The notes under the pieces were generated by a model. That model searched no databases and was not told the origin of the DNA. It saw only the letters and a program-made list of their open reading frames with translations. A program made the translations under genes and the position numbers. A DNA stretch of 45,072 nucleotides, from positions 1 through 45,072 of the forward strand of contig CANCUP010000004.1 in the NCBI GenBank assembly GCA_947381325.1, in the 5' to 3' direction. Below are positions 17,345-26,184 of this stretch, in pieces; the stretch's first letter is position 1; each line of letters starts with the position of its first letter. This DNA comes from Comamonadaceae bacterium (GTDB taxonomy: Bacteria > Pseudomonadota > Gammaproteobacteria > Burkholderiales > Burkholderiaceae_C).

Positions 17345-19702
17345 TCAGTGTGCAGCGGCTTTGGCGCGTTCGCAGGCCATCAAGATGCGCTCGGGCGTGG
17401 CCGGTGCGTTCATGTGGACCACGGTTTTGTGGTCGGCACTCGCGCTGACCGCATCGCGCAAGGCAAAGTAGGTGGACAGGGCCAACATCAGCGGCGGCTC
17501 GCCCACAGCCTTGCTGTTGAAGGGCGTGGGTTTGACGTTGCTGCCATCGAACAAGGTGATGTTGAGGTGCTCCGGAATGTCACCCGCCACCGGGATTTTG
17601 TAGGTGCTGGGGCCGTGGGTGAGCAGCTTGCCTTTTTTGTCCCAAATGCACTCTTCCATGGTGAGCCAGCCCATGCCTTGTACGTAGCCGCCTTCGATTT
17701 GGCCTTTGTCGATGGCCGGGTTGATGCTCTTGCCCGCGTCGTGCACGATGTCCACGGCCTTGATCCACGACTCGCCGGTGCGGGTGTCGATCTCGACTTC
17801 GGACACCGCCGCGCCGTAGCAGTAGTAATAAAACGCACGGCCATTCAAGGTGGTGAAGTCGTATTTGATTTCGGGCGTCATGTAAAAGCCCGTCACCGAC
17901 AAGCCCACGCGGTCGAGCCAGGCTTGCTTGGCCAACGCAGACCAAGCCACCGACTTGCCACCCCCATGGGCTTGGCTGTCGGCAAAGGTCACGTCGTTGG
18001 CGTCGCAGTCCAACATGCGGGCCGCTACAGGCTTCAAGCGTTCGCGCATTTGCGCGGTGGCGTTCATGATGGCCGCACCGTTGATGTCGGCTCCGCTGGA
18101 AGCCGAGGTAGCCGAGGCGTTGGGCACCTTCTGGGTGTCGGTGCCTGTGACGCGCACATACTGCAAAGACACGCCCAAACCATCGGCACACACCTGGGCC
18201 ATCTTGGTGTTGAGGCCCTGGCCCATTTCTGTGCCACCGTGGTTGACGCTGATAGAGCCGTCCATGTAGATGTTGAGCAAGGCACCGCCTTGGTTGAGCA
18301 TGGTGGCGGTGAAGCTGATGCCGAATTTCAAGGGCACCAAGGCCAAGCCGCGCTTGCGCTTGGTGTGGGCCTGGTTGAAGGCGTTCACACTGGCGCGGCG
18401 CTCGCGGTACTTGGCCTGCGCTTCAACCTGGTTGACCACTTGGTCGCCCACCCAGTCTTCGATCAACTGGTTGTACTGGGTGGTCATGGTGGCGGGGTTG
18501 CCCGAGATGGCGGGGTCTTGGTACATGTTGAGCTTGCGCACGTCCAGCGGGTCTTTGCCCAAGGTGTTGGCGATTTGCTCAATCACGGTCTCAATGCCAA
18601 ACATGCCCTGTGGGCCACCAAAGCCACGGAACGCCGTGGCGCTTTGGGTGTTGGTTTTGCAACGGTGGCTGATGAGTTGCAGGTTGGGGATGTAGTAGCA
18701 GTTGTCGATGTGCAAGCAGGCACGGTCGTTCACCGGGCCCGAGTAGTCGGTGCTGTAGCCGCAGCGTGACAGCAAGGCAATGTCGGCACCCAAGATGCGG
18801 CCGTCGTTGTCAAAGCCCACGTGGTAGTCGATGCGAAAGTCATGGCGCTTGCCGGTGATGGTCATGTCATCGTCGCGGTTGACGCGCAGCTTGACCGGCT
18901 TTTGCAGCAAATGGGCCGCCAGCGCAGCGCTCTGGCTGAAGATGCTGGCATTGCCCTCTTTGCCACCAAACGCACCGCCCATGCGACGGCAGATCACTTC
19001 GACGTCGTTGGTGGTGAGGTTCAGGGCCGCAGCGGCTTCGCGCTGGTTGCCATCGGGGTGTTGGGTGGACGAGTACAGGGTGAGCTGACCGTCTTCACGG
19101 GGCACCGCGTAGGTGATGTGGCCTTCGAGGTAAAACTGTTCTTGCTGACCGGTTTCGGTGCTGCCTTTGAACTGGTGCGGTGCCTTGGCAATCGCATCTG
19201 CCGCATTGCCACGGGTGATGCCTTTGGGGGGCATGACAAAGCTTTGTGCGGCCATGGCCTCGTCGATGGTCAAGATGGACGTGAGTTCTTTCACTTGCAC
19301 CTTGGCTTTTTTGGCGGCCTCGCGTGCGTACAACATGTCGCGCGCCACCACCACCGCCACGGCTTGGCCAATGAACTCGACCTTGCCCACGGCCAAGAAC
19401 GGATCGTCGTGGTTGATGGGGCCGCAGTTGTTTTCACCCGGGATGTCTTTGGAGGTGTAGACCGCCACCACACCGTGTTCTTTCAAGATGGCGGCGCGGT
19501 CAATGCCGTCGCCGATCAACTCGCCATGCGCCACGGGCGACAAGATGAGGGCGGCGTACAAGGTGCCCACCAGCTCAGGAATGTCGTCGGTGTAGGTGGC
19601 TGAGCCGGTGACGTGCAGGTGTGCCGACTCGTGGATCACGTCGGTGCCTTGTTGCACACCCGAGGCGGGCAACAAGTTTTTGAGGTTGATAGGAGCATTC
19701 AT
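17345..19702 (-). CDS. xdhB: Xanthine dehydrogenase molybdopterin-binding subunit
   Basis: GSATYTDDIPELVGTLYAALILSPVAHG, YLEGHITYAVPREDGQLTLYSSTQHPDGNQREAAAAL, RMGGAFGGKEGNAS, AFRGFGGPQGMFGIETVIEQIA. Confidence 0.95.
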   Translation of the reverse strand: MNAPINLKNLLPASGVQQGTDVIHESAHLHVTGSATYTDDIPELVGTLYAALILSPVAHGELIGDGIDRAAILKEHGVVAVYTSKDIPGENNCGPINHDDPFLAVGKVEFIGQAVAVVVARDMLYAREAAKKAKVQVKELTSILTIDEAMAAQSFVMPPKGITRGNAADAIAKAPHQFKGSTETGQQEQFYLEGHITYAVPREDGQLTLYSSTQHPDGNQREAAAALNLTTNDVEVICRRMGGAFGGKEGNASIFSQSAALAAHLLQKPVKLRVNRDDDMTITGKRHDFRIDYHVGFDNDGRILGADIALLSRCGYSTDYSGPVNDRACLHIDNCYYIPNLQLISHRCKTNTQSATAFRGFGGPQGMFGIETVIEQIANTLGKDPLDVRKLNMYQDPAISGNPATMTTQYNQLIEDWVGDQVVNQVEAQAKYRERRASVNAFNQAHTKRKRGLALVPLKFGISFTATMLNQGGALLNIYMDGSISVNHGGTEMGQGLNTKMAQVCADGLGVSLQYVRVTGTDTQKVPNASATSASSGADINGAAIMNATAQMRERLKPVAARMLDCDANDVTFADSQAHGGGKSVAWSALAKQAWLDRVGLSVTGFYMTPEIKYDFTTLNGRAFYYYCYGAAVSEVEIDTRTGESWIKAVDIVHDAGKSINPAIDKGQIEGGYVQGMGWLTMEECIWDKKGKLLTHGPSTYKIPVAGDIPEHLNITLFDGSNVKPTPFNSKAVGEPPLMLALSTYFALRDAVSASADHKTVVHMNAPATPERILMACERAKAAAH

Positions 19703-21178
19703 TTACGCCACCTCCGAGGTTTGTTCTTCGATGAAATCCAGCACCAGGTTGCGCGCCACCAATGAGCGGTAGGCCCACGTAGCACGCAAGCCGTCACGCG
19801 CCACAAAGCTGACCGCAATGGCGGCATCCAACTCAGCCGCGCTCACGTTGGCGGGTGTTTTGCCTTCCAGCACCGCTTCGAGTTTGGGCGCACGGCATGG
19901 CGAGGGTGCCAAGCCGTTGTAAGCCAGCTTGACAGCGCTGAGCTTGCCGTCTTTGAGCGTGTAGCTGATGGCGGCACAAGTGGCCGAAATGTCTTGCTCA
20001 AAACGCTTGCTCACCTTGTGGGCACGGAACACCGCGCCTGCGGCTGGTTTGGGCAACTCAATGGCTTCGATGAACTCGCCAGGCTGCAACACGTTTTGCT
20101 TTTGCCCGGTGTAGAACTGGTCCAGCGCCACGTTGCGGGTTTTGTTGCCACGGCGCAGCACCAAGCTGGCCCCCAAGGCCATCAAGCAGGGCATGGTGTC
20201 GCCAATGGGTGAACCGTTGGCAATGTTGCCCGCCAAGGTGGCGGTGGAGCGAATGGGCGGCGAGCCAAAGCGGCGCAGCACTTCGGCAAAGTCGGGGTAG
20301 GCCTGGGCCACCAGGGTTTCAACCTGCGTCAGCGACACCGCCGCGCCAATGCGCCAGGCTTTGGGCGTATCGGCCACTTGGCGCAGCTCTTTCACATTGC
20401 CTAGGTACATGATGTGGTCTGGGCGGCTGAACTGTTTGTTGACCTGCAAACCCACCTCGGTGCTGCCCGCGAGCAGCGTGGTGGTGGGGTGCTTCACCAA
20501 GTAGTCGGCCACTTCGGCGAGCGTGGCGGGCGAGACGAACTCGTTGCCCTTTTTGGTACGCACCACGGGCTGGACGATGATGTCGCCGTCCAAGCTCAAG
20601 GTGGGCGTGGCGGCGCGCTTGATCTCTTGCAACAGCGGCACATCGGCGCTGTCGTCTACTTTCAAGGCGGTTTTCTTCTCGCAAGCTTTGACCGTGGCGT
20701 CGATGATGGGGGTGTAGCCCGTGCAGCGGCACAGGTTGCCGCTCAGCGCATCGGTGATCTCTTGGCGCTTCGGGCTGGTGTTGGTTTGCACCAGGTTGAC
20801 CAAACTCATGACGATGCCTGGGGTGCAGAACCCGCATTGCGAGCCGTGGCAGCCCACCATGGCTTCTTGCACCGGGTGCAGGGACCCATCGGCTTTTTTC
20901 AGGCTTTCCACGGTCTTGACCGATTTGCCGTCCAAAGCGGGCAGCAACTGGATGCAACTGTTCACCGGCACGTAGTTCACGCCAGTGCCAGCGGCATTGA
21001 GCTCGCCCACCATCACCACACAGGCGCCGCAATCGCCCTCGGCGCAGCCCTCTTTGGTGCCGGTACGGTGCAGTTGCTCACGCAGGTAATCGAGAACGGT
21101 GGTGGTGCGGCGCACACCTTGCGCTTCGACGATGTGGCCGTCGAGCACAAATCGCACGGTGTTGGTGACTTGGGTCAT
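19703..21178 (-). CDS. xdhA: Xanthine dehydrogenase small subunit (2Fe-2S + FAD)
   Basis: TVLDYLREQLHRTGTKEGCAEGDCGACVV, GSQCGFCTPGIVMS, LCRCTGYTPIIDA, FAD-binding LLAGSTEVGLQVNK. Confidence 0.95.
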   Translation of the reverse strand: MTQVTNTVRFVLDGHIVEAQGVRRTTTVLDYLREQLHRTGTKEGCAEGDCGACVVMVGELNAAGTGVNYVPVNSCIQLLPALDGKSVKTVESLKKADGSLHPVQEAMVGCHGSQCGFCTPGIVMSLVNLVQTNTSPKRQEITDALSGNLCRCTGYTPIIDATVKACEKKTALKVDDSADVPLLQEIKRAATPTLSLDGDIIVQPVVRTKKGNEFVSPATLAEVADYLVKHPTTTLLAGSTEVGLQVNKQFSRPDHIMYLGNVKELRQVADTPKAWRIGAAVSLTQVETLVAQAYPDFAEVLRRFGSPPIRSTATLAGNIANGSPIGDTMPCLMALGASLVLRRGNKTRNVALDQFYTGQKQNVLQPGEFIEAIELPKPAAGAVFRAHKVSKRFEQDISATCAAISYTLKDGKLSAVKLAYNGLAPSPCRAPKLEAVLEGKTPANVSAAELDAAIAVSFVARDGLRATWAYRSLVARNLVLDFIEEQTSEVA

Positions 21179-21264
21179 AGTGGTTGGGGAGGTGGAAAGC
21201 CAGAAAAAAATATGCCCAGATTTTAGTGACTTGCACCCCGAGTTCGAACACCGTATGCCGCTCG

Positions 21265-21270
21265 GTATAC
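21265..21270. promoter_or_regulatory. Candidate GntR operator, site 2 (upstream of xdhA)
   Basis: GTATAC core in CGGTATACAAATAAA, about 87 nt upstream of the xdhA ATG; matches 7 of 8 bases of TGTATACA. Confidence 0.4.
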
Positions 21271-21328
21271 AAATAAATCGGGTTCGCAGCGGACTAAATA
21301 GCTATATCTCGCAGCCTACACTGCGCCA

Positions 21329-22147
21329 ATGGAACATATTGACTATTCCTCCTGGCGCATCAAGCCCAACAGCAGCGTGAAGCTCCACGAGATCGACACC
21401 TGGCCCAAGCCCAAAGACGTGCCCAGCGATGACGCTTGGCGCGCCAGCCTGCACAAGCTCGGCGACAAACTCAACAAGCTGCAAGGCACCTTGTATGCCG
21501 GCAAAAGCAAGGGCCTGTTGTTGGTCTTGCAAGGCATGGACACTGCGGGCAAAGATGGCCTGATCCGCAGCGTGTTCACCCACATCAGCCCTCTGGGCGT
21601 GCGTGCTGAAGCCTTTGGCGCGCCCAGCGCATTAGAAAAAAGCCACGATTTTTTGTGGCGCATTCACCAAAAGACACCGGCCTTGGGGGACATGGTGATT
21701 TTCAACCGCGGCCATTACGAAGACGTGCTGGTCACGCGCGTGCGGGGCTGGGTGACAAAAGAGACCTGCGAGAAACGCTTTGAAGACATCAAGCACTTTG
21801 AATCCATGCTGCATGACGCCGGGATCACGGTGGTGAAATGCTATTTGCACATCTCCAAAGCCGAGCAAAAAAAGCGATTGCAAGCGCGCTTGGACGACCC
21901 ACACAAACACTGGAAATTGCAGCCTTCCGACTTTGAAGACCGTCTCTTGTGGCCCAAGTTTGCCGAGGCCTATGAAGACGCGCTCTCAGCCACCAGCACC
22001 CCCGACGCGCCTTGGTATGTGGTGCCTGCTGACTCCAAGCCCTACCGCGACTTGTTCGTGGCGGGCCTGTTGGTGCACACCTTGGAAAACATGAAGCTGG
22101 AAATGCCCCAGCCTTTGTTTGACCTCTCCAAAGTCAAGCTGGACTGA
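21329..22147 (+). CDS. Polyphosphate kinase 2 family protein
   Basis: LLLVLQGMDTAGKDGLIRSVF Walker A, GDMVIFNRGHYEDVLVTRV, KCYLHISKAEQKKRLQARL. Confidence 0.93.
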   Translation: MEHIDYSSWRIKPNSSVKLHEIDTWPKPKDVPSDDAWRASLHKLGDKLNKLQGTLYAGKSKGLLLVLQGMDTAGKDGLIRSVFTHISPLGVRAEAFGAPSALEKSHDFLWRIHQKTPALGDMVIFNRGHYEDVLVTRVRGWVTKETCEKRFEDIKHFESMLHDAGITVVKCYLHISKAEQKKRLQARLDDPHKHWKLQPSDFEDRLLWPKFAEAYEDALSATSTPDAPWYVVPADSKPYRDLFVAGLLVHTLENMKLEMPQPLFDLSKVKLD

Positions 22148-22187
22148 GCGGTCGAGAAACAGAGCGGCCGAAGTATCCCTTCCCGAC

Positions 22188-22541
22188 TCAAGACCCCCGA
22201 TAAGTCGAATAACTCCAAGGGCTGACCAACAAGGGCACGTGGTAGTGCTGGTCGATGTGGGCCACGCCGAAGTCCAGGATCACTTGGTCTAGGAAGTTAG
22301 GCTCTGGCAAGGCCACACCCTTGGCAGCGAAGTAACCCTTCACATCAAACACCAAACGGTAGGTGCCCTTTTTCAGGCTGTCGTTGTCATACAGCAGGCC
22401 GTCTGGGTTGCGTCCATCGTGGTTCAAGGTGAACGATTTGACCAAGTTGGCTTGGCCATTGGCGGTGGTGAACAGCGACACCTGCATGCCTGCGGCGGGG
22501 CCACCGTGCATGGTGTCTAAAACGTGTGTGCTCAATCCCAT
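22188..22541 (-). CDS. uraH: 5-hydroxyisourate hydrolase
   Basis: MGLSTHVLDTMHGGPAAGMQV N-terminus and YRGS C-terminus, both family hallmarks. Confidence 0.95.
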   Translation of the reverse strand: MGLSTHVLDTMHGGPAAGMQVSLFTTANGQANLVKSFTLNHDGRNPDGLLYDNDSLKKGTYRLVFDVKGYFAAKGVALPEPNFLDQVILDFGVAHIDQHYHVPLLVSPWSYSTYRGS

Positions 22542-22587
22542 GTGTCGCTCCAAAAAAGAGATGGCAACCGAAACGGTTGACTGAAAG

Positions 22588-22595
22588 TGTATACA
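22588..22595. promoter_or_regulatory. Candidate GntR operator, site 3 (uraH/GntR divergent promoter)
   Basis: TGTATACA palindrome; extended AGTGTATACAGTTTT matches site 1. Confidence 0.6.
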
Positions 22596-22648
22596 GTTTT
22601 GGTATTTGAAGCTATCATGGGCTCCAAAGGACCTTGCTGGAGAACCCC

Positions 22649-23317
22649 ATGGACAGCTCTACCGCCACCCGAAGCATTGTGGATGCGATGACCAAAGCCA
22701 TCGTCGAGCACCGCCTGCACCCAGGCACCAAACTGGCCGAGCAAAAGCTGGCCGATCACTTTGGCGTGTCGCGCACCTTGGTGCGTCAGGCCTTGTTTCA
22801 GCTGGCCCAAAAACGCCTCATTCGCATGGAGCCCGCTCGCGGTGCCTTTGTGGCCACCCCGTCTTCCGACGAAGCCCGCCAAGTGTTTGCCGTGCGCCGC
22901 ATGCTCGAAGCCGAGATGACGCGCAACTTTGTACGCCACGTCACCCCGGACCAAATCAAAGCCCTCAAAGACCACGTGGCGCAAGAGAAAGCCGCTGTGA
23001 GCAGCGGCGATGTGCCAGGCCGCACCGACTTGTTGGGCGACTTTCATGTGCGCATGGCCGAGTTGATGAACAACCAGGTGCTGGCCCAAATGCTGAGTGA
23101 ATTGATTTCGCGCTGCGCGCTGATCACGCTGATGTACCAAAGCACCCACGCCGCGGAGCACTCGGCCGAAGAGCATGCCGACATCATCAAAGCGATTGCC
23201 GCCAAAGACGAGGACTTGGCCGTGCGCTTGATGGACGAGCACCTGCGCCACGTGGAAGAAAACCTCACCCTCGACCGCAAAGTGCCCAGCAACGACATTG
23301 CCATGGCCTTGGCCTGA
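22649..23317 (+). CDS. GntR family transcriptional regulator (FCD domain)
   Basis: VEHRLHPGTKLAEQKLADHFGVSRTLVRQALFQLAQKRLIRMEPARGAFVA wHTH; C-terminal FCD pattern (DFHVRMAELMNN, HADIIKAIAAKDEDLAVRLMDEHL). Confidence 0.92.
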   Translation: MDSSTATRSIVDAMTKAIVEHRLHPGTKLAEQKLADHFGVSRTLVRQALFQLAQKRLIRMEPARGAFVATPSSDEARQVFAVRRMLEAEMTRNFVRHVTPDQIKALKDHVAQEKAAVSSGDVPGRTDLLGDFHVRMAELMNNQVLAQMLSELISRCALITLMYQSTHAAEHSAEEHADIIKAIAAKDEDLAVRLMDEHLRHVEENLTLDRKVPSNDIAMALA

Positions 23318-23330
23318 ACTGGAACACCCC

Positions 23331-24317
23331 ATGTCAAACCCCCACGCCACTTACAACAGCTCCGCCCCCTACCCGCGCGACTTGGTGGGCTATGGCCGCA
23401 CACCCCCGCACGCCCAATGGCCGGGCCGAGCCCGCGTGGCGGTGCAGTTTGTGCTGAATTACGAAGAGGGCGGCGAAAACGCCACGCTGCATGGCGACGC
23501 AGGCAGCGAGATGTTCTTGAGCGAGATGTTCAACCCACCGAGCTTTCCCGACCGCCACCTGAGCATGGAAGGCATTTACGAATACGGTTCACGCGTGGGC
23601 GTGTGGCGCATCTTGCGCGAGTTTGAACAGCGCGGCCTGCCTTTGACGGTGTTTGGCGTCAGCATGGCCTTGGAGCGTCACCCCGAACTGACGGCTGCCT
23701 TGGTCGAGATGGGCCACGAAATTGCCTGCCACGGCTGGCGTTGGATCAACTACCAAACCATCGACGAGGCCACCGAGCGTGAACATTTGAAACGCGGCAT
23801 CGAGATCATCGAACACCTCACCCACACCACCCACGGCAACTCGATCCACGGTGCGGGTTGGTACACCGGGCGCGACAGCCCCAACACACGCCGGCTGGTG
23901 CTCGACCATGGCGGCTTTGAGTACGACAGCGACTACTACGGCGAAGACCTGCCGTTTTGGATGCAAGTGCAAAAAAGCAATGGCGACATCGCACCGCACT
24001 TGGTGGTGCCCTACACCCTGGACTGCAACGACATGCGGTTTGCCTTGCCACAAGGCTTCAGTCAGGCCGAAGACTTCTTCATCTATTTGCGCGACACCTT
24101 TGATGCGCTGTATGCCGAAGGCGACCCCAACGGCGCCAACGCCCCCAAGATGATGAGCGTGGGCATGCACTGCCGCTTGCTGGGCAAGCCCGGGCGCATC
24201 GTGGCGCTGCAAAAGTTTTTAGACCATATCGCCCAACACGACCGGGTGTGGGTGGCGCGGCGCATCGACATTGCCCGTCACTGGAAGCAGGTCCATCCCT
24301 ACCCCGCCCACGCCTGA
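23331..24317 (+). CDS. puuE: Allantoinase PuuE (polysaccharide-deacetylase-like fold)
   Basis: YPRDLVGYGRTPPHAQWPGRARVAVQFVLNYEEGGENATLHGD; EIACHGWRWINYQ. Confidence 0.93.
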   Translation: MSNPHATYNSSAPYPRDLVGYGRTPPHAQWPGRARVAVQFVLNYEEGGENATLHGDAGSEMFLSEMFNPPSFPDRHLSMEGIYEYGSRVGVWRILREFEQRGLPLTVFGVSMALERHPELTAALVEMGHEIACHGWRWINYQTIDEATEREHLKRGIEIIEHLTHTTHGNSIHGAGWYTGRDSPNTRRLVLDHGGFEYDSDYYGEDLPFWMQVQKSNGDIAPHLVVPYTLDCNDMRFALPQGFSQAEDFFIYLRDTFDALYAEGDPNGANAPKMMSVGMHCRLLGKPGRIVALQKFLDHIAQHDRVWVARRIDIARHWKQVHPYPAHA

Positions 24318-24338
24318 GCGCACCCGCAGGACACCGCC

Positions 24339-26153
24339 ATGAGCACCACGCACATCACGCTGAACCAGATCAACACCCTGCCCCGAGCAGAAGCTGCGGC
24401 CTTGCTGACGGGCTTGTACGAGCACTCGGATTGGATTGCCGAACAAGCGCTTACCGCGCGCCCTTTTGCGTCTGCTGCCGCACTCAAGCACGCCATGGTG
24501 GAGGTGCTCAACCGCGCGGGCCGTGAGCCCCAGCTGGCCTTGGTGCGTGCCCACCCCGAATTGGCGGGCAAAGCCATGGTGAGCCAAAGTCTCACCGCCG
24601 AATCGACCCACGAACAAAGCAAAGCGGGGCTGACCGATTGCAGCCCGCAAGAGTTTGCGCACATCCAACAGCTCAACGCCAGCTACAACGCCAAGTTTGG
24701 TTTTCCGTTCATCTTGGCCGTGCGGGGTCCACGCGGGGCGGGCTTGAGCCGTCAACAAATCATTGCCACCTTTGAGCGCCGCCTGAGCAACCATCCCGAC
24801 TTCGAATTGGCCGAGTGCTTGCGCAACATCCACCGCATTGTGGAGATTCGCCTCAACGACAAGCTCGGCTACCAACCCACACTGGGTCACGAGGTGTGGG
24901 ACTGGCACGAATGGTTGGCTCAATTCAGCGACGTAGGCACGGTCAATCCCCATGCGCCCCATGCAGCGCGTGACGTGCTGACCGTCACCTACTTGACCGA
25001 TGCGCATTTGAAATGCGCTCGCACGATTGAGTTGGGTATGCAAGCCTGTGGTTTTGACGAGGTGCACATCGATGCGGTGGGCAACGTGGTGGGCATCTAC
25101 AAAGCCGCCACCGAGAACGCCAAAACCTTGATGACCGGCTCACATTACGACACGGTGCGCAACGGCGGCAAGTACGACGGACGCTTGGGCATTTTTGTGC
25201 CCATGGCCTGCGTGCGTGAACTGGCCCGTGCCAACCAACGCCTGCCGTTCAACCTGGAAGTGGTGGCCTTTGCCGAAGAAGAAGGCCAGCGTTACAAAGC
25301 CACCTTCTTGGGCTCGGGTGCGCTGGTGGGCGACTTCAAGCACGAATGGCTGGACCAAGCCGATGCCGACGGCGTGACCATGCGCCAAGCCATGCAACAA
25401 GCGGGTTTGAAAGCGGCCGACATCCCCAAACTGGCTCGCGATGCGTCCAAGTACCTGGGGTTTGTCGAAGTGCACATCGAACAAGGCCCTGTGCTGAACG
25501 AGCGCGACCTGCCGCTGGGCGTGGTGACCTCGATCAACGGCAGCGTGCGCTTTGTGGGTGAAGTGGTGGGTGTGTCCTGCCATGCAGGCACCACACCGAT
25601 GGACCGTCGCCGCGATGCCGCGGCCGCCGTGGCCGAGCTGGCTCTGTATGTGGAGCAACGCGCGTTGCGCGACCGCGGCGCTGACGGCCAATGCAACGCC
25701 GTGGGCACGGTCGGTTTGCTGACGGTGCCCAATGGTTCGATCAACGTGGTGCCAGGGCGCTGCCAGTTCAGTCTGGATTTGCGCGCCCCCACCAACGGAC
25801 AACGCGACCTGCTGATGCGCGATGTGCTCAATGCCCTGCAAACCATTTGCACCCGCCGAGGCGTGCACTTCACGCTGGAAGAAACCATGCGTGCCAGCGC
25901 CGCGCCCAGCGCGCCACAGTGGCAAGCGCGCTGGGAAGCCGCCGTGCAAGCCTTGGGCGTGCCCGTGTTTCACCTGCCCAGCGGCGCGGGGCACGACGCC
26001 ATGAAGCTGCACGAGGTGATGCCCCAAGCCATGCTGTTTGTGCGTGGCCAAAACGCGGGCATCAGTCACAACCCACTCGAGAGCACCACCAGCGACGACA
26101 TGCAACTGGCCATCGACGCCTTCATGCACTTGCTGCACAACACCACCGCTTGA
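24339..26153 (+). CDS. Fused OHCU decarboxylase (UraD) and allantoate amidohydrolase (AllC-like)
   Basis: Residues about 1-190 match the UraD pattern (LYEHSDWIAEQA, RAHPELAGK, FGFPFILAVRG); from about residue 205 M20 hydantoinase/carbamoylase pattern (GNVVGIYKA, MTGSHYDTVRNGGKYDGRLG, EEEGQRYKATFLGSGALVG). One uninterrupted frame. Confidence 0.93.
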   Translation: MSTTHITLNQINTLPRAEAAALLTGLYEHSDWIAEQALTARPFASAAALKHAMVEVLNRAGREPQLALVRAHPELAGKAMVSQSLTAESTHEQSKAGLTDCSPQEFAHIQQLNASYNAKFGFPFILAVRGPRGAGLSRQQIIATFERRLSNHPDFELAECLRNIHRIVEIRLNDKLGYQPTLGHEVWDWHEWLAQFSDVGTVNPHAPHAARDVLTVTYLTDAHLKCARTIELGMQACGFDEVHIDAVGNVVGIYKAATENAKTLMTGSHYDTVRNGGKYDGRLGIFVPMACVRELARANQRLPFNLEVVAFAEEEGQRYKATFLGSGALVGDFKHEWLDQADADGVTMRQAMQQAGLKAADIPKLARDASKYLGFVEVHIEQGPVLNERDLPLGVVTSINGSVRFVGEVVGVSCHAGTTPMDRRRDAAAAVAELALYVEQRALRDRGADGQCNAVGTVGLLTVPNGSINVVPGRCQFSLDLRAPTNGQRDLLMRDVLNALQTICTRRGVHFTLEETMRASAAPSAPQWQARWEAAVQALGVPVFHLPSGAGHDAMKLHEVMPQAMLFVRGQNAGISHNPLESTTSDDMQLAIDAFMHLLHNTTA

Positions 26154-26184
26154 GCCCGCACCCTGCACAACGAGACACCCATCC

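Noticed and set aside
17006-18769. 587-aa plus-strand ORF
   Set aside because: Antisense to xdhB/xdhC; no domain motifs, while the minus strand is clearly xanthine dehydrogenase.
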